NCBI GenBank assembly: GCA_007115705.1
Contig: QXEO01000236.1
Coordinates: forward strand, 4,871,434-4,935,433
From: Dactylis glomerata
Taxonomy: Eukaryota; Streptophyta; Magnoliopsida; Poales; Poaceae
Reading direction: 5' to 3'
DNA length: 64,000 bases
Part shown: positions 11,047 through 22,897 of the stretch, piece after piece
Layout: each line of letters opens with the position of its first letter
How positions within the stretch are numbered: position 1 is the stretch's first letter
The notes under the pieces: model-generated
Database searches by the model: none
What the model saw: only the letters and a program-made list of their open reading frames with translations
Told to the model about the DNA's origin: nothing
Translations under genes and position numbers: made by a program

Positions 11047-11639
11047 CAATTAACTACGCAGCCACAGAGGTACCATAGTTCCAGCAAAGACCTGACCATG
11101 CACCATTAACTTGTTGGAAGTCTTGTCACATTCTGATGGCATCAGGCATTTCAGCACGGCCAGCGTATAACATTCTCATTATCACGACTAAAATCGATGC
11201 CAGAACAGATCGTCAAATATTGTGACAATTAACACGCAGACCCACAAGCACAAACACCAAAAATCGCAACTTCAAAGATGAAGGAATGGAAGGACACGGC
11301 ATCAAAAAAATACAAACATCAATGATTTGATAACATAGGCAGAAAGCTTTAACATCACAACCTTGAATATCTCATGTTCATCAACATGGGTGCATTCCAG
11401 TCTCACCACCACCTGGTGGTCAAAATGTGCGTACTGGAATTTTCCAGCAACTGAATCGAAAGCTTGTCAAAGATTTTTGCAACTAATCCTAGCGATATGG
11501 AACCCATATCATAAAAATGACACTGGAAAGATAATTGTCTCGTGGACTGCACCCCGTTAAACCAGAGTGACTAGTAAAGTCTAATCTTTTTATTAACTGT
11601 AAAACGAATTCTCTCATCCTGACAAGACAGCATGTTCTT
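11047..11639. other. 3' flank of the cytochrome c gene
   Basis: The proximal part probably contains the cytochrome c 3' untranslated region. Nothing else is recognised. Confidence 0.4.
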
Positions 11640-13570
11640 TTAAGAGGAGGCGGTTGATTCCTTCAGGTAAGCAATGAGATCAGCACGGTCCTGCGGCTTC
11701 TTCAGTCCAGGGAAGACCATCTTGGTTCCAGGAATGTACTGCATGGGAATAACAATGTCTGTATTAACAAGATATCATGCATGGGAATAACATGGACATG
11801 TAGGAACTGAAAGACGAGCATAGGAACTGAAAGACGAGCATAGGAACTGAAAGACGAGCATACGTATCTATGCTATTAGATCATGCAAAACAAATTAGCA
11901 GGACAACAACCAGAATATGAATAAAGAATTCCCATGTCATCACAGAGGAAAACATAACAAACAATCTCGATGTGGACTGGATAACAGGTAGACTAGCTTC
12001 AGATTTGTACTAAGATGCCTGGACATAACTAACAACAACCAACTGTTAGGTGCTGTTTGGATAGTGGTTTATGTCAGTAACCAACATATAACAGTCCAAA
12101 TAGACACCAATGACATCTGTAGTATGTTGATAGCTAGCTTCATCCATTAAGCAAACAACATCTAGTGTTTCTTATATAGAAAGCAATATTTCCAAGAGTT
12201 GGCCAACGCCAAGCATCTTCAGCTTTTTAGGAGAAGTAAACAACATGCAGTACATCTCAACATATGAAATCACAATAACTGAAGTTCCTATCATAACAAA
12301 CCTTATGAACACAAAGGATCATCCGCAATATAACTATCTTATAAGCAAGAGGCTGAAAGCTACTATTCAGTTTTATAAGCAAGAGCAAACACAGTTCGAG
12401 AACAATTGTCATCCTCAAACAAGAACACAAATCAAAGTTCAAGACTACTTCGTATTGTCACCCTCAAACTAGAGAACGTCCCGGCATATGAGAGATCACA
12501 AAGTGGATAACAGAAGTTCGTATCGCAAGCACTCATGGTAAATCACAACCACAGCAAACGGAACTTAATAAGTTATCATTAAACATACCTTCTTAGGATT
12601 AAGCAGGTAGTCATACAGAGTGTTCTCCTCCCAGTTCACAGCCTTGTTCTTGTTTGCTGCGGAGTAGGAGTAACCAGGGGTGGTACCCGACTGCCTCCCA
12701 AACAGACCATTCAAGTTGGGACCTGTGCAGAACAAACACAATCCTTATTATCAACAACTACACAATCTACCAGCATATGATCATGTATATCCATAGCAAG
12801 ATAGGGTTTGTCAAAAGTTGCGGCCTAAGCGGACTACCAATTTAGAACATCAACTAATACGCATTGACAGGAGATACCGGGCTACATATCAATCTTAAAA
12901 ATAACCAGGAACAAATGTCTACAGATCAATCCCAGAATAAGCACGATCCCAAACATCGTATCTGAGATAATAGCGCAACAAAACACCCAGCAACCTAACT
13001 TAGATTGATCTCAAGGATACACAGCGCACCAGCAGTAATCTAACCGAACTAATCAGGTAGCTTAGGCATGTCAAAGCAACAAGCAATCGGGCAGATTTAA
13101 CCATGATTTGAGCGACGAGTAAACAAGTAATCCCTAGGCACGTACAGATTCATAGGGAATACAGCAAGCACCAGAAGTCGCCAAGATATAACAAACTATC
13201 CATCAACTAGCTGGACTGGAGCATAATCGGCAACAATCCCCTAGTTCAATCGACTAGCCCATAGCACCAACCGCAACAGATCTACTAAGCAACTGTCCCT
13301 CAAAGCACGAAGGGCAACACGCAGATCTATCCGCGCAGGCCCCGATCCGATCTTAGCAGCCTCTCTACGCTAGCAGATCGAACGAATCATCCAGATCTAA
13401 ACACGCTCTAAGGCGTCGGAGAGAAATCGTCGGCGGGGGTCGGTCGGTCTCTGCTTACCTTGCTTGTGGCCGGCGCCCTGCTCGACGGTGTGGCACTGCG
13501 CGCACTTGGTCTTGAAGATCTTGGCGCCGGCGGTTGGGTTGCCGGGAGGAGCCTCGGAGAAGGAAGCCAT
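11640..13570 (-). CDS. Cytochrome c, three exons, apparently functional
   Basis: Cytochrome c carries electrons between respiratory complexes III and IV in the mitochondrial intermembrane space. Exons: 13570-13459, 12722-12589 and 11738-11640, all GT-AG, phases 1 and 0, giving 114 residues. Exon 1 has the heme attachment motif CAQCH (residues 23-27) after MASFSEAPPG. Exon 2 has PNLNGLFGRQSG and ends NPKK. Exon 3 has YIPGTKM with the axial methionine at 89 and ends near RADLIAYLKE. An in-frame ATG further up (13624) was rejected because MASFSEAPPG is the conserved plant N-terminus. Length fits plant cytochrome c (111-114). Introns are 736 and 850 bp. Its downstream half has a broken copy at 8.1-10.0 kb. 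No disabling change is seen. Confidence 0.96.
11801..11860. repeat. Three exact 20-bp tandem repeats in cytochrome c intron 2
   Basis: TAGGAACTGAAAGACGAGCA occurs at 11801, 11821 and 11841 without change. The duplicate near 8190 has a single diverged copy, so the triplication arose in the functional locus after duplication or was lost there. Confidence 0.95.
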
Positions 13571-14240
13571 CGCCGCCGCCGCCGCACGTACTAGCCGGAA
13601 GGGAACTCGAGGGGGAGAGGCCAAGTGAAACTTTTGCTCGCCTTGCTGGCTCCGGGCGATTTCGTGGGGGCTGTGTTGTATAGGCCGGTCCGACGGCGGA
13701 GGGGAACGTGGAAGTACGAGACTACCCCTGCGGTCTAAGCAAAACAGGCGCGTGGAGGAGGGGTGGTTTGGGGATAATGGGAGGTTCGAGAAGGTCTCCG
13801 TGTCTTGGAGGAAAAGGAAAGGGCGTCGGCGGCGCGTGGATGGTAAGCGTCAAAGCGTGGACACCAAACGCTCCGCTCGATGTAGCGGGCACCCACCTCT
13901 AGGTCTAGGGCTTTCTGTGGACCGGGTCTCTGTTTTTGTTTGAGCGCCGTCCACTCGTATCCTCAGATGGGGAAAGCGAATCGTGTCCGTTGATGGGTAG
14001 GGTGGAGACGATCCTTAGTTGAAATTAGGCAAATGTTGTTTTTTTTAAGGGAGGCCACAGTTTCAAATACACTTCCATTTGTACAAATTTGGTGAATTGA
14101 CCGGCAGCTCGTGATGGCAGACGTCACGTGTAGATGCCCCACCAAAAATACTACATTTTACAAGATTTTTCCAAAAATTGCCCAATAGAATCGACCGATG
14201 ATAACTATTTTTCAGAAAGACCGATGATAACTGAATTAGG
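13571..14240. promoter_or_regulatory. 5' region of cytochrome c
   Basis: The segment next to the start codon is GC-rich and should hold the 5' untranslated region and promoter of the minus-strand gene. A short repeat, GACCGATGATAACT, occurs near 14195 and 14219. No clear TATA box was identified. Confidence 0.4.
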
Positions 14241-14319
14241 AGATCAAGTAGACATCTTGGCCTACCAGCTATGGTTGGCATTGACAAAAGTGATAATTTC
14301 ATGTACACTGGAAAGAATA

Positions 14320-14502
14320 ATTGTCATTCTAAATGGTTGGAAAGGAGAGGATGGTTTCTACAGGAGCAAAGGAGACCTTATCAAAAGCGGTGATCCAGTC
14401 AATTCCGGTATTCGCAGTGGATGTTTTCAAGATTTCCAAGTAGATGCTATGGTTGCTTTGTGGTTGGGAGATACTGAAGAACAAAAAAGGATGCATTGTG
14501 TG
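14320..14502 (+). pseudogene. LINE reverse transcriptase tail, upstream piece
   Basis: Read with frame changes, this gives the LINE thumb-region pattern LIKAVIQSIPVFAVDVFKIP followed by a tryptophan/glycine-rich stretch and KRMH, the point where Gypsy A inserted. The sentence continues at 36367 (CVPKKDGGMGFRDL). Confidence 0.7.
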
Positions 14503-15072
14503 TGACGAGGTTCTACCCCGGCAATGCCCATGTTTAAGGGCTTTCGATCTTGGGAGCGCATTAGGGACCTGGCGAACTCGACGGCGATCAGACGAAAGCA
14601 GAAGAACACAGAATTTTACCCAGGTTCGGCCCCCTTGGTAGGGTAAAGACCTACGTCTTGCTTGTCTGACTTTGTATTGATGGGGTGGCTTTGATGGAGG
14701 TGTTACAATGGTGGCGTAGATTGGATCTAGCCGAACCAGAGAGCTCTGAGTATCGAGCGCTCCGGCGTGAGGTGGGTGGAAAAGTGTCTAGCCCCTACTA
14801 CGTTCTCCCTCCCAACCTTTTATATGCGAAGGTTGGGTCTCGGGATTGTTCTCCAAGTTGATTACAGATCGGATTAGTTAGAATCAACCCTAAACGAGTC
14901 CTATTTTGACTAAGTCTCCGTCTTCGAGTCTTTATCTTGTACACCAAGTTACGTCCCTGGGCCGCGCCAGGCCGTCATCTTCATGGGCTTTGTGATTCCT
15001 TCAACGGTATCCTCCCTGGGCCGAAAAGCCAGGTAGGCGAATGTCGAGGGTCCATTTGTCATTCCTTCGTCA
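14503..15072 (-). repeat. 3' LTR of Gypsy A
   Basis: 570 bp, TGACGAGG to CTTCGTCA, paired with 35792-36361. The purine tract on the minus strand, CTCGGGGGCTAC, ends directly at the LTR (15073-15084). Confidence 0.95.
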
Positions 15073-15739
15073 GTAGCCCCCGAGTGCCTGGGATAGTCGA
15101 AGACTATGGCAGGGACTCTAACTCGAGCCTCCTTCTTATTGCCCGAGACCATTTTCGCCCTTCCTGAAAAAGCATAGCTGCATAGCAAGTATACAAATGA
15201 TGCATCTGACAGACGCGACCAATTCGAGCAATGCTCATGCTGAGCCTCGAAAAAGTGTTCAGCTTGGTTTGCAGGGGGATACGCATAACCGGCCTGAGAC
15301 TCACGCCGGGTCTCAGTTAATTGCATAGTCGCAAAGACATTCGGTTAGCTTACTCAGATTCGAGTCCCCCGACTCGAACCCGCGTGGGCTGGCGCTACCC
15401 CGACCTGAGCCGCGTTGGACTTACCAGGTCGAAGCCCAGTTCATTGCGAGGCACCCGATGCGTCCATCGATGCAAACTTCATACCGCAGGTATGGAAAAT
15501 TTCTCGGCGGAGCGCGCTTGATACGAATACCGGGCCATCTGGTGTTGCAAACCGTGGACTTACCTTCGTATTTGACATACGGCATCCGAACTGGTATATT
15601 GCCACCAAAATTCGGGTATTTTGAGCGGAGAGCGTTGATAGCCCGAAACAGAGATTTGAGGGACCGGAGCCCGAACAAAAATACCGATGGCCGAAAGACG
15701 CGAATTGAAGGGTCCAAAACCCAAACACGAGTAAAGCTA
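15073..15739. other. 3' spacer of Gypsy A
   Basis: It contains the polypurine tract and diverged relatives of the 61-bp repeat from about 15500. No gene is recognised. Confidence 0.5.
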
Positions 15740-16270
15740 AGGCGCTGCTGGCCCAAAAAAGACAATTCGAGGGACTCGCACCCGCACTCGATTAATGCAG
15801 AGGCGCTGCTGGCCCGAAGAAGATAATTCGAGGGACTGGCGCCCGCACTCGAATAATGCAGAGGCGCTGCTGGCCCGAAGAAGATAATTCGAGGGACTGG
15901 CGCCCGCACTCGAATAATGCAGAGGCGCTGCTGGCCCGAAGAAGATAATTCGAGGGACTGGCGCCCGCACTCGAATAATGCAGAGGTGCTGCTGGCCCGA
16001 AGAAGATAATTCGAGGGACTGGCGCCCGCACTCGAATAATGCAGAGGCGCTGCTGGCCCGAAGAAGATAATTCAAGGGACTGGCGCCTGCACTCGAATAA
16101 TGCAGAGGCGCTGCTGGCCCGAAGAAGATAATTCGAGGGACTGGCGCCCGCACTCGAATAATGCAGAGGCGCTGCTGACCTGAAGAGAGAGTTTTGAGGG
16201 ACCAAAGCCCGAGCTCGAATAACTCGAAGGCACTGCTGGCCTGAAGAGAGAGTTCCGAGGCGATATTGAT
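15740..16270. repeat. 61-bp tandem repeats, about nine units, in Gypsy A spacer
   Basis: The core GGCGCTGCTGGCCC starts at 15741, 15802, 15863, 15924, 15985, 16046, 16107 and 16168, a constant 61-bp step, with a weaker unit at 16229. Because 61 is one more than a multiple of three, the array cycles through the frames and produces long false open frames on the minus strand. Confidence 0.97.
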
Positions 16271-16947
16271 CAAGAACCATAAATCTCTCTCGAATGAGCA
16301 GGTACCCCTTGCTCGAGGAGCCCACTCGAAACGTCAAATGAAAGACGAAATCGCCCCAAAGGGGCATTGCATGCACTCGAATAGTACAAAGAGAGCACAA
16401 AAATCTCGAGGAGAACTCAATATCAAAAAGTGTTCTGATTGCAGGAAGCACATACCTTTGAAATTCAAAAAAACCCTCGTCGACCTCACCCCTTGGGTCG
16501 AAAAGGATCAGCTTTTCCTGGAAACCACGTCAGCGCTGACGCCAGATTTCCTCGAGTTGTCACGCCACCCTCTGCTGGGATGGCCTGACCCTGACAAGAC
16601 TAGACGCGCAGTGGGCCTAGCGGCCGCACGTCTCGGCTGTTGACCGCGTTTGACCGCACGTCCCGCGCGTGGGTGAAAAAAGTCCGCTCGGTTTCCTTGA
16701 TTACCGTGCGTAGTGGAGGCCATGGCTCCCGTGGTGTTGACACGTGGGTGGCCAGATCTGCCCTGCCGTTTCCACTTCGTAGCGAATGGCCGAGATCAAC
16801 CGTGATTTCCCAGAGTTCAGATAAAAACGGCAGCGGAGAGGTAACAGTTCATCCTACTCCGCCGCCACCGTCTTCCTCCTTGCACTCTGCAGTAGTTGCT
16901 TCTTCTGCCCACACCCATTCTCACAACCTTTGCTGCGCGCTGAGCCC
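16271..16947 (+). promoter_or_regulatory. Putative promoter/5' region of the antisense gene of Gypsy A
   Basis: Upstream of the plus-strand antisense gene: a TGGGCC site II-like motif near 16613 and a G-box CACGTG at 16742. No convincing TATA box was located. The role is inferred from position. Confidence 0.4.
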
Positions 16948-17890
16948 ATGGGTAAGAGGAGTTCCTCCGCGACCGGCGCCGCCGCCAAGAGGGCCAAGAC
17001 AGCGGACGCCGACGCCTCTGTCGTCGGCCATTGGGTCCAGACCAAGGTCGGGGACAAGGAGCTGTCCCAGGCCGAGAAGATGAACCTTCTAAAGAACACG
17101 CCGGCGGAATCGCTCACCGCCGGCCCATAAATCATCCCCCGGCCTCCTCCTGGATTCCGGGTAATCTTTATTGCCTTCCTGCTGCGGAGATTATCTCTTC
17201 CCTCGCATCCTTTCCTCCGCGGCCTTCTCTTTGCATACGGGATTCAGCTCCATGATCTGAACCCCAACACAATTCTGCACATTGCGTGTTTCATCACGCT
17301 TTGTGAATGCTTCCTGGGGATCGAACCCCACTGGGCACTTTGGCGCCGAATCTTCGTCATTCGGCGCCCTCTGCAATTCTAGACTGGCGGCTTCAGCTGT
17401 CAGGTGCGTCCGGATGTCCCCTACTTCAACCTCCAAACGCCCGAAAACAATCCCGGCTGGAGGACGAAATGGTTCTACGCCAAGGACAAGTTCTCCAGCG
17501 ACAAAAACCTTCGGGCTTGAAGAATTCCAGGCCACCACCATCCTTGGACCTCGTGTGTCTTGGAAGCATGATCTTTCTGATGAGGAGATGAAGATCACGG
17601 AGCCGCTGATGGAGAAAATCCAACAGCTTCGAGCCACTCCGAAGAAAGAGCTTTCGGGCATCCAACTTATCCGAACCTTCATCGAGCGTCGGATCCAGCC
17701 CCTCGCTGTTCGAGCCCACTGCATGTGGGATTACAGCGATCGTCGGGATTCGACCCGAATTTCCCAAGACGAGCTGCACGAGCCCGAGATCGACGAGTGC
17801 GTGCGCGCCATCACAAACATCAAGAAGAAGTCAGCCGTGCCAAAAGCCTTCGGCGCGGTTGCCTTCAGCAAGGCCTTTCCCCGCACCGAG
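16948..17890 (+). pseudogene. Antisense gene of Gypsy A, exon 1: putative gypsy-type transposon domain
   Basis: It runs opposite to gag-pol. It starts MGKRSSSATGAAAKRAK, with a lysine/arginine-rich N-terminus that may be a nuclear signal. The frame then continues through a TAA at 17128-17130 and a TAG near 17392 into FRVIFIAFLLRRLSLPSH, then LLFAYGIQLHDLNPNTILH, then the WRTKWFYAKDK block. This pattern matches the plant domain known as putative gypsy type transposon (PF04195), found in antisense genes of Tat-lineage elements. A frameshift near 17510 leads to EEFQATTILGPRVSWKHDLS and ends at the donor 17890|GTACGC. The biochemical function is unknown. Two stops and a frameshift make this copy non-functional. 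Confidence 0.75.
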
Positions 17891-17974
17891 GTACGCCTTT
17901 CAGTTTGATCAAATACTTCTTTTGTACCGCAATTGTGTTGATCAGAATCGAATGCGATTGGAATTCTTGCTCAG

Positions 17975-19702
17975 GTAGTTGAGGTAGCTCGGTGCTATCC
18001 GCCCCAACCCGAAATGGGTGAATATCCAGGGCGCGATTTTACCGAAGTGCCAGAGGGATCAACCTCTGCCGCTCCATCGCCACCGCGAGCCCCGAAGAAA
18101 CAACAAATTGCGGATGTTATCGAGAACTCGGAAGATCTCGATGACACCCACTTTTCTTCTGGTGACGACGACAGCGTGATCCCCGCCGCGCCTTTGAGCA
18201 GCCGCCCTCCTCTTCGACTTCGAAAGAAGATTCTTCCGAAGTTTGGCCGTGATGCATCATGAGTTTCCTTATCCAACTTGCTTTTCGTGTAACTTTGCCC
18301 TGATCTGACTATACTATGTTGACTTTGACTTCCGTTTCAGATCTTCCACCGAAGAGACGTCGGCTAGCCCAGGGGACCACGACTGATACCATATTCGGCC
18401 TCATGACAACGCCCTCGAGCATACCGCAGATTCGCAAGAGAGGGCAGCTAGAGACATCGCCCCTGAGGCTGACCTCCCGAAGCCACCGTCTCCTTCGGGG
18501 AAAAAGATGAATGAGCCTGAATTCGTCCTGGTTTCTTCCTCCGGCGAACCTTCCAGCTCCAAAAGCCATGTAAGTCTGAAATTTCCAGGTTTTACGACTC
18601 GTATGTTTGCCTGTCAGTAGCCCCCGAGGGTGAGTCGAAGTGTTTATACTTGGGCTCGCCCTTCTAACAATAATTCGGAGATTTATCTTTGCTTCTTCTT
18701 GCTCAGCCCATTGTTAGGGATTTATTGAAGGTATGCAAGAATTTATTTGCACTGGAGGAAGAGAACAGACGACTATCCGCCTAGCTCGACGATGTTTGAC
18801 ATGAGTACTGCTTCCTTCCTTGTAGTGTCTTGCTCTGATAGCTATTTTGCTTCACTCCCTTATGACATCCTTTAAATGATCAGGGATCGGAGTGCAGGCT
18901 GCCGCTGATAAGACGCCCCTGAAAACCCAGCTGGACGATCTTGCGGCGGAGAATTCGGGCTTAAAGGCGAAAGCCGACGAGCTGGCCGACGAAGTCGTCC
19001 GATTAAAGGCCGAATTGTCCGAGGCCCAAGAGCTTGCGAAGAAGTGTCGCCTGGATGCTGAATCGAGAGAGAAGGACTTGCACCAGTGACTGCAGACCTC
19101 GCTCGACGCCTTACGCGATGAGTCTTCGATATCCCTTGATTGGGCTTTTTCATGCCGATTAAGTGTCTTACTAACTAAGGAGCTTATCCTTTCATGAAGA
19201 TGCTGCTGAGTTAGACGCCGGGGCTATGAAGGAGCCTGCTGGACTCGAGTCCAGTGTCGGCACCGCCGAGCGCCTGTGTCAAGAAGTCGGTGACCTCCTG
19301 GCGAAGGTACGGTCGACGCTTGCTCGCGTTCGGGACATGTCTATCCCTGACTCGATCAGCGACACCATGGCCGGGATCCTCAAAGCCCTGGCGGTGAGGC
19401 CGGACGGTGAAGATCCGTTAGTTGCTGCGGTTCGCCGACAGGTAACTATCGGCTCCGAGTCTGTCTTCTCTATGATGATGATGCATGAGGTGGAATTCGA
19501 TGCCGACAAGGTCACGAGCACATATCTGAAGGACAAGGACGGACGCGACAAGTCTGCCAAGAGCTATCTTGCTCGTGCTCGTGACTTGGCTGCTCGGATG
19601 ACGAGCTTCCTGGCCGAAAGGAACGAGAGGCGGGCGGCGGCGAAGGCTCGAAAGCGTAGCACCTCCGGCGCACCGTCTAGCAAGGCTGGTAGCTCAGCAT
19701 AG
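17975..19702 (+). pseudogene. Antisense gene of Gypsy A, middle exons with coiled coil
   Basis: Exon-like blocks: 17975-18262 (acidic and proline-rich, after acceptor CTTGCTCAG), 18341-18569 (after CCGTTTCAG, ends CAT|GTAAGT, one internal TGA), about 18707-18790, 18884-19089 (heptad pattern with LAAENSGLKAKADELADE, a clear coiled coil) and about 19201-19702 (ends in a lysine/arginine-rich, serine-rich tail and TAG). The blocks follow exon 1 colinearly and share the element's base composition. Several in-frame stops occur. The coiled coil suggests dimerisation. No enzymatic motif is seen. Confidence 0.6.
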
Positions 19703-19854
19703 TGCAATTGATGCTTCTGCCACGCGCCTGTAATTAACTTTTGTGATGCCATGTCGAAAACTGTTATTTTAATGCAGGCCACTTCATGCTGTAAAACTCC
19801 TTCTTCTGTTCTGTCATTCTCCTTTGAAATATTCTATAACTGCTTGTTATTCGG

Positions 19855-20683
19855 TTGCCGATGATTGTGTGTGATTCGAGGCCTCTTATGCAGGATTCGT
19901 CCGTGATCTCTGGTGCCTGGCCTGTTCCGTACGAAATGGTTGCTAGCACTTCTGGTGCCGTTGAATGGAGAGCGCCTTTCTCGAGCGAATTAGCTTTGAT
20001 TCGATCCTTGTGTGACCAACTCAAGAACATGCAACACCAACTGAAGGTAGTTACTGCTAAGGTCGACGTTGCTCTGTCGAAGGCGTCGCGGGCTGCAGAC
20101 ACCGAGAAGTTCCTTCTTGAGGAAGTCGAGACTTTGGGGAAAGCCCTAAAATGTGAGTCTTCTGTGCCATCTGGCCGCTCCGCGGTCTAGGTTTGCCGAA
20201 TATAACCTTCTTCTTTCCTCTGCAGATGTATGCCTAGACAGTGAAGCCGAGGCCCGACGCGTAAATGCGCACCTCCGTGCAGCTCAAACGCATGCTAACT
20301 CGATTGCTGACAGCTTCTGGGCTGATCGGTCGAAAGCGTTGAAGCTAACGATACTCCAGGATCGGATTACCTAGGCTGGGATCATGGCCGAAACGAGCTG
20401 AAGTGCCCTCGCGCTGGTGCACGAAGCGATGTTTCCTCTGAACAATCAGCCTGAAGGCCTGCCTGCGCTGCTTGATCGATTCGAGAACGGCACTGCTGTC
20501 TACTCCTTCGTTCGAGAACACTTGCGCTGCGGAGCCTTGGTCGCGCTTTCCTTCGTGCGCGTTCATTATCCTGAGATTGACCTAGAGCTGCTGAAGACGA
20601 TTCCTCCAACTCCCAGCGGCCGCGTTGATATGGACTCGCATTATGCTGCTTGTAAAGCCACGGCTAATTGCATCGCCCGGTAG
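19855..20683 (+). pseudogene. Antisense gene of Gypsy A, 3' part
   Basis: Blocks at 19855-20152 (helical, charged; ends at AAATGTGAGT), 20226-20373 and 20417-20683. The last includes GALVALSFVRVHYPEIDLEL, a motif I associate with the C-terminal part of Tat antisense proteins. Stops at about 20372 and 20399 interrupt it. It could be the end of the same gene or a second, adjacent antisense gene. Confidence 0.5.
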
Positions 20684-20828
20684 ATTATCACTGAGAGCGA
20701 TCATCAGAGGGTGAATCAGGGCGCCGTGGCGCCTTGAGTTGACTAAATATCTGTGCCTTGTATGTATCTTGTGCATGTGTGCTTCTTGGAAAATTCTTCA
20801 GAGCGATTTTTGACGAGTAGCGTAGACT

Positions 20829-21238
20829 AGAGGGTGAAGCCCCCGAGCGTAAGTCGAGAGGGCGAAGCCCCCGAGCATAGGGCAAAGCCCCCGAGCATAG
20901 GGCGAAGCCCCCGGGCGTAAGTCGAGAGGGCAAAGCCCCCGAGCATAGGGCGAAGCCCCCGGGCGTAAGTCGAGAGGGCGAAGCCCCCGAGCGTAAGTCG
21001 AGAGGGCGAAGCCCCCAAGCATAGGGCGAAGCCCCCAAGCGTAGGGCAAAGCCCCCGAGCATAGGGCGAAGCCCCTGAGCGTGGGTCGAGAGGGCGAGGC
21101 CCCCGAGCATAGGGCGGAGCCCCCGAGTGTAAGTCGAGAGGGCGAAGCCCCCAAGCATAGGGCGAAGCCCCCAAGCGTAGGGTGAAGCCCCCGAGCATAG
21201 GGCGAAGCCCCCGAGCGTGGGTCGAGAGGGCGAGGCCC
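20829..21238. repeat. Short tandem repeats built on GCCCCCGAG, left part
   Basis: Irregular 20- and 30-bp units, GGGCGAAGCCCCCGAGCAT and a longer form with AAGTCGAGA. On the minus strand the core is CTCGGGGGC, the same purine word as the element's polypurine tract. The array is interrupted by X1 and resumes at 28607. Confidence 0.9.
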
Positions 21239-22897
21239 TGATGGCTGGCGTGTAGTTGATTATTAATATAGCCAGGCAGTTGGGAAACTCCAAGCGGAAA
21301 GTATGATGAGCACAGCGGCAAGTCTTTTCCCTCAGTAAGAAACCAAGGTATGTCGATCAGGAGAAGAGCAGACAATAAGACTGAAGGTGATGCTTGATAG
21401 CCTAGTGACACTCCAACAAGGGCGCCGTTTCACGATCAAAATGAGTTAGCGGGTCTTCAGCTAGTAGCAACGTGGAACCTGCACACACACAACCAAGTAC
21501 TTTGTTCCCAACTTGCGATGAGGTTGTCAATCTCACCGGTTTGCTTGAAACAAAGGGTATGAGCGTATCGAGTAGAAAACAGTAGAAGTATGTGAGTAAA
21601 GTAAACAGTGCGAGTAAAGTAAATAGGTGATAGCAATATGATGAAAATAGGACCGGGGTCCACAGTTCACTAGTGGTGTCTCTCCATAAGATAAATAACA
21701 CATGCTGGGTAAACAAATTACAGTTGGGCAATTGATAGAATAAAGATAAACGTGATATGTCAAGAAGATCACTATGCGATTTACTCTGGGCATTACAACA
21801 AAATACATAGACCGCTATCCAACTGCATCTATGACTAATAATCCACTCACGGGGATATCATTCGAACACCCCATGAGTATTAAGTTGCGAACAACAGATA
21901 ATTGCATTAAGCAAAGTGTGTAATGTAAACAAAGCATATGCCCTCGAGCATATGAATGTTGTTTTCTCCCTAGTAGCAACATCACATCTACAACCTTAGA
22001 TGTTTCTGTCACTCCCCCAGATTAAATAGAGGCATGAACCCACTATCGAGCATAAATACCCCCTCTTGGAGTCACTAGCAACTACTCGGCCAAGATAGCT
22101 ACTAACAACGGAGAGCATGCAAGATCATAAACAACATAGAGATAACATAAGATATATTTCAGTATAGCAACTCAATCATAACACCAATATTCATCAGATC
22201 CCAACAAACCAAACATGTAGAATTACATAACGGTGATCTCAATCATGTAGGGCAGCTCATGAGATCTAAACATGAAGCACATGGTGGAGAGGACAACCAT
22301 CTAGCTACTGCTATGGACCCATAGTCCAAGGTAGACTACTCACTCATCACTCCGGAGGCAATCATGGCGATGAAGAAGACCTCCGGTGGCGATTCCCCTC
22401 TCCGACAGGGTGCCGGGAAGAGCTTCTGGACCCTCCCGATCTCGGGTCGACGACGGCGGCGGATCGCGATGTGTTTCTAGAAAATTGATCGGGTACTTAG
22501 GTTTTTTCCATCGAGGGGTCTTTATAAGCAAAGGGGCATCGTCAGGAGTGGACCGAGGCGGCCTCACACATAGGGGGCGCGACCAGGGGCTAGACCGCGC
22601 CGCCCTGGTGTGTGGGCACCTCGTGGCCCCACTCCGTCTCCTCTTCGGATCTCTGGAAGCTTTCAGAAAAAATAAGACTTCAGGAACTTGTTTCATCCAA
22701 TTCCGAGAATATTTCCTGTGTAGCTTTTCTAAAACACAAAAACAGCAGAAAACAGGGAACTGGCACTGTGGCGACTTGTTAATAGGTTAGTTCCGAAAAA
22801 TGCATAAAAGTGCCACGAATTGTAACGAAACATTAGGCAAATGGTGTAAAAACAAGCATGGAGCATCAAAAATTATGGATACGTTGGAGACGTATCA
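21239..22897 (-). repeat. 3' LTR of X1
   Basis: 1659 bp, nearly identical to 26950-28606. The same LTR family recurs at 55227-57340 (plus) and 59066-60752 (minus). Confidence 0.95.

Noticed and set aside
12049..12113. Possible small Tourist-like MITE in cytochrome c intron 2
   Set aside because: GGTGCTGTTTGGATA and TCCAAATAGACACC are inverted, but the flanks do not give a TTA/TAA duplication and the length of about 65 bp is very short.
13571..13624. Upstream in-frame ATG for cytochrome c at 13624
   Set aside because: The conserved plant N-terminus begins at 13570; the upstream 18 residues are not part of the family.
15740..16270. CRISPR-like regular spacing
   Set aside because: The units are contiguous 61-bp repeats without unique spacers, in a plant genome inside a retrotransposon.
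15737..16451. Long minus-strand frames of 160-220 codons with repeated RVRAPVPRIIF-like segments
   Set aside because: They are the three readings of the 61-bp repeat array, with no domain and no start context.
20688..21411. Minus-strand frames up to 201 codons with repeated GLRPMLGGFAL
   Set aside because: They arise from the GCCCCCGAG tandem array and the start of the X1 LTR.
21402..22012. Frames in the X LTRs such as the about 90-160 codon minus frames (also 27242-27721, 59370-59786)
   Set aside because: They recur in every X LTR with frame changes and lack any domain; LTRs are regulatory.
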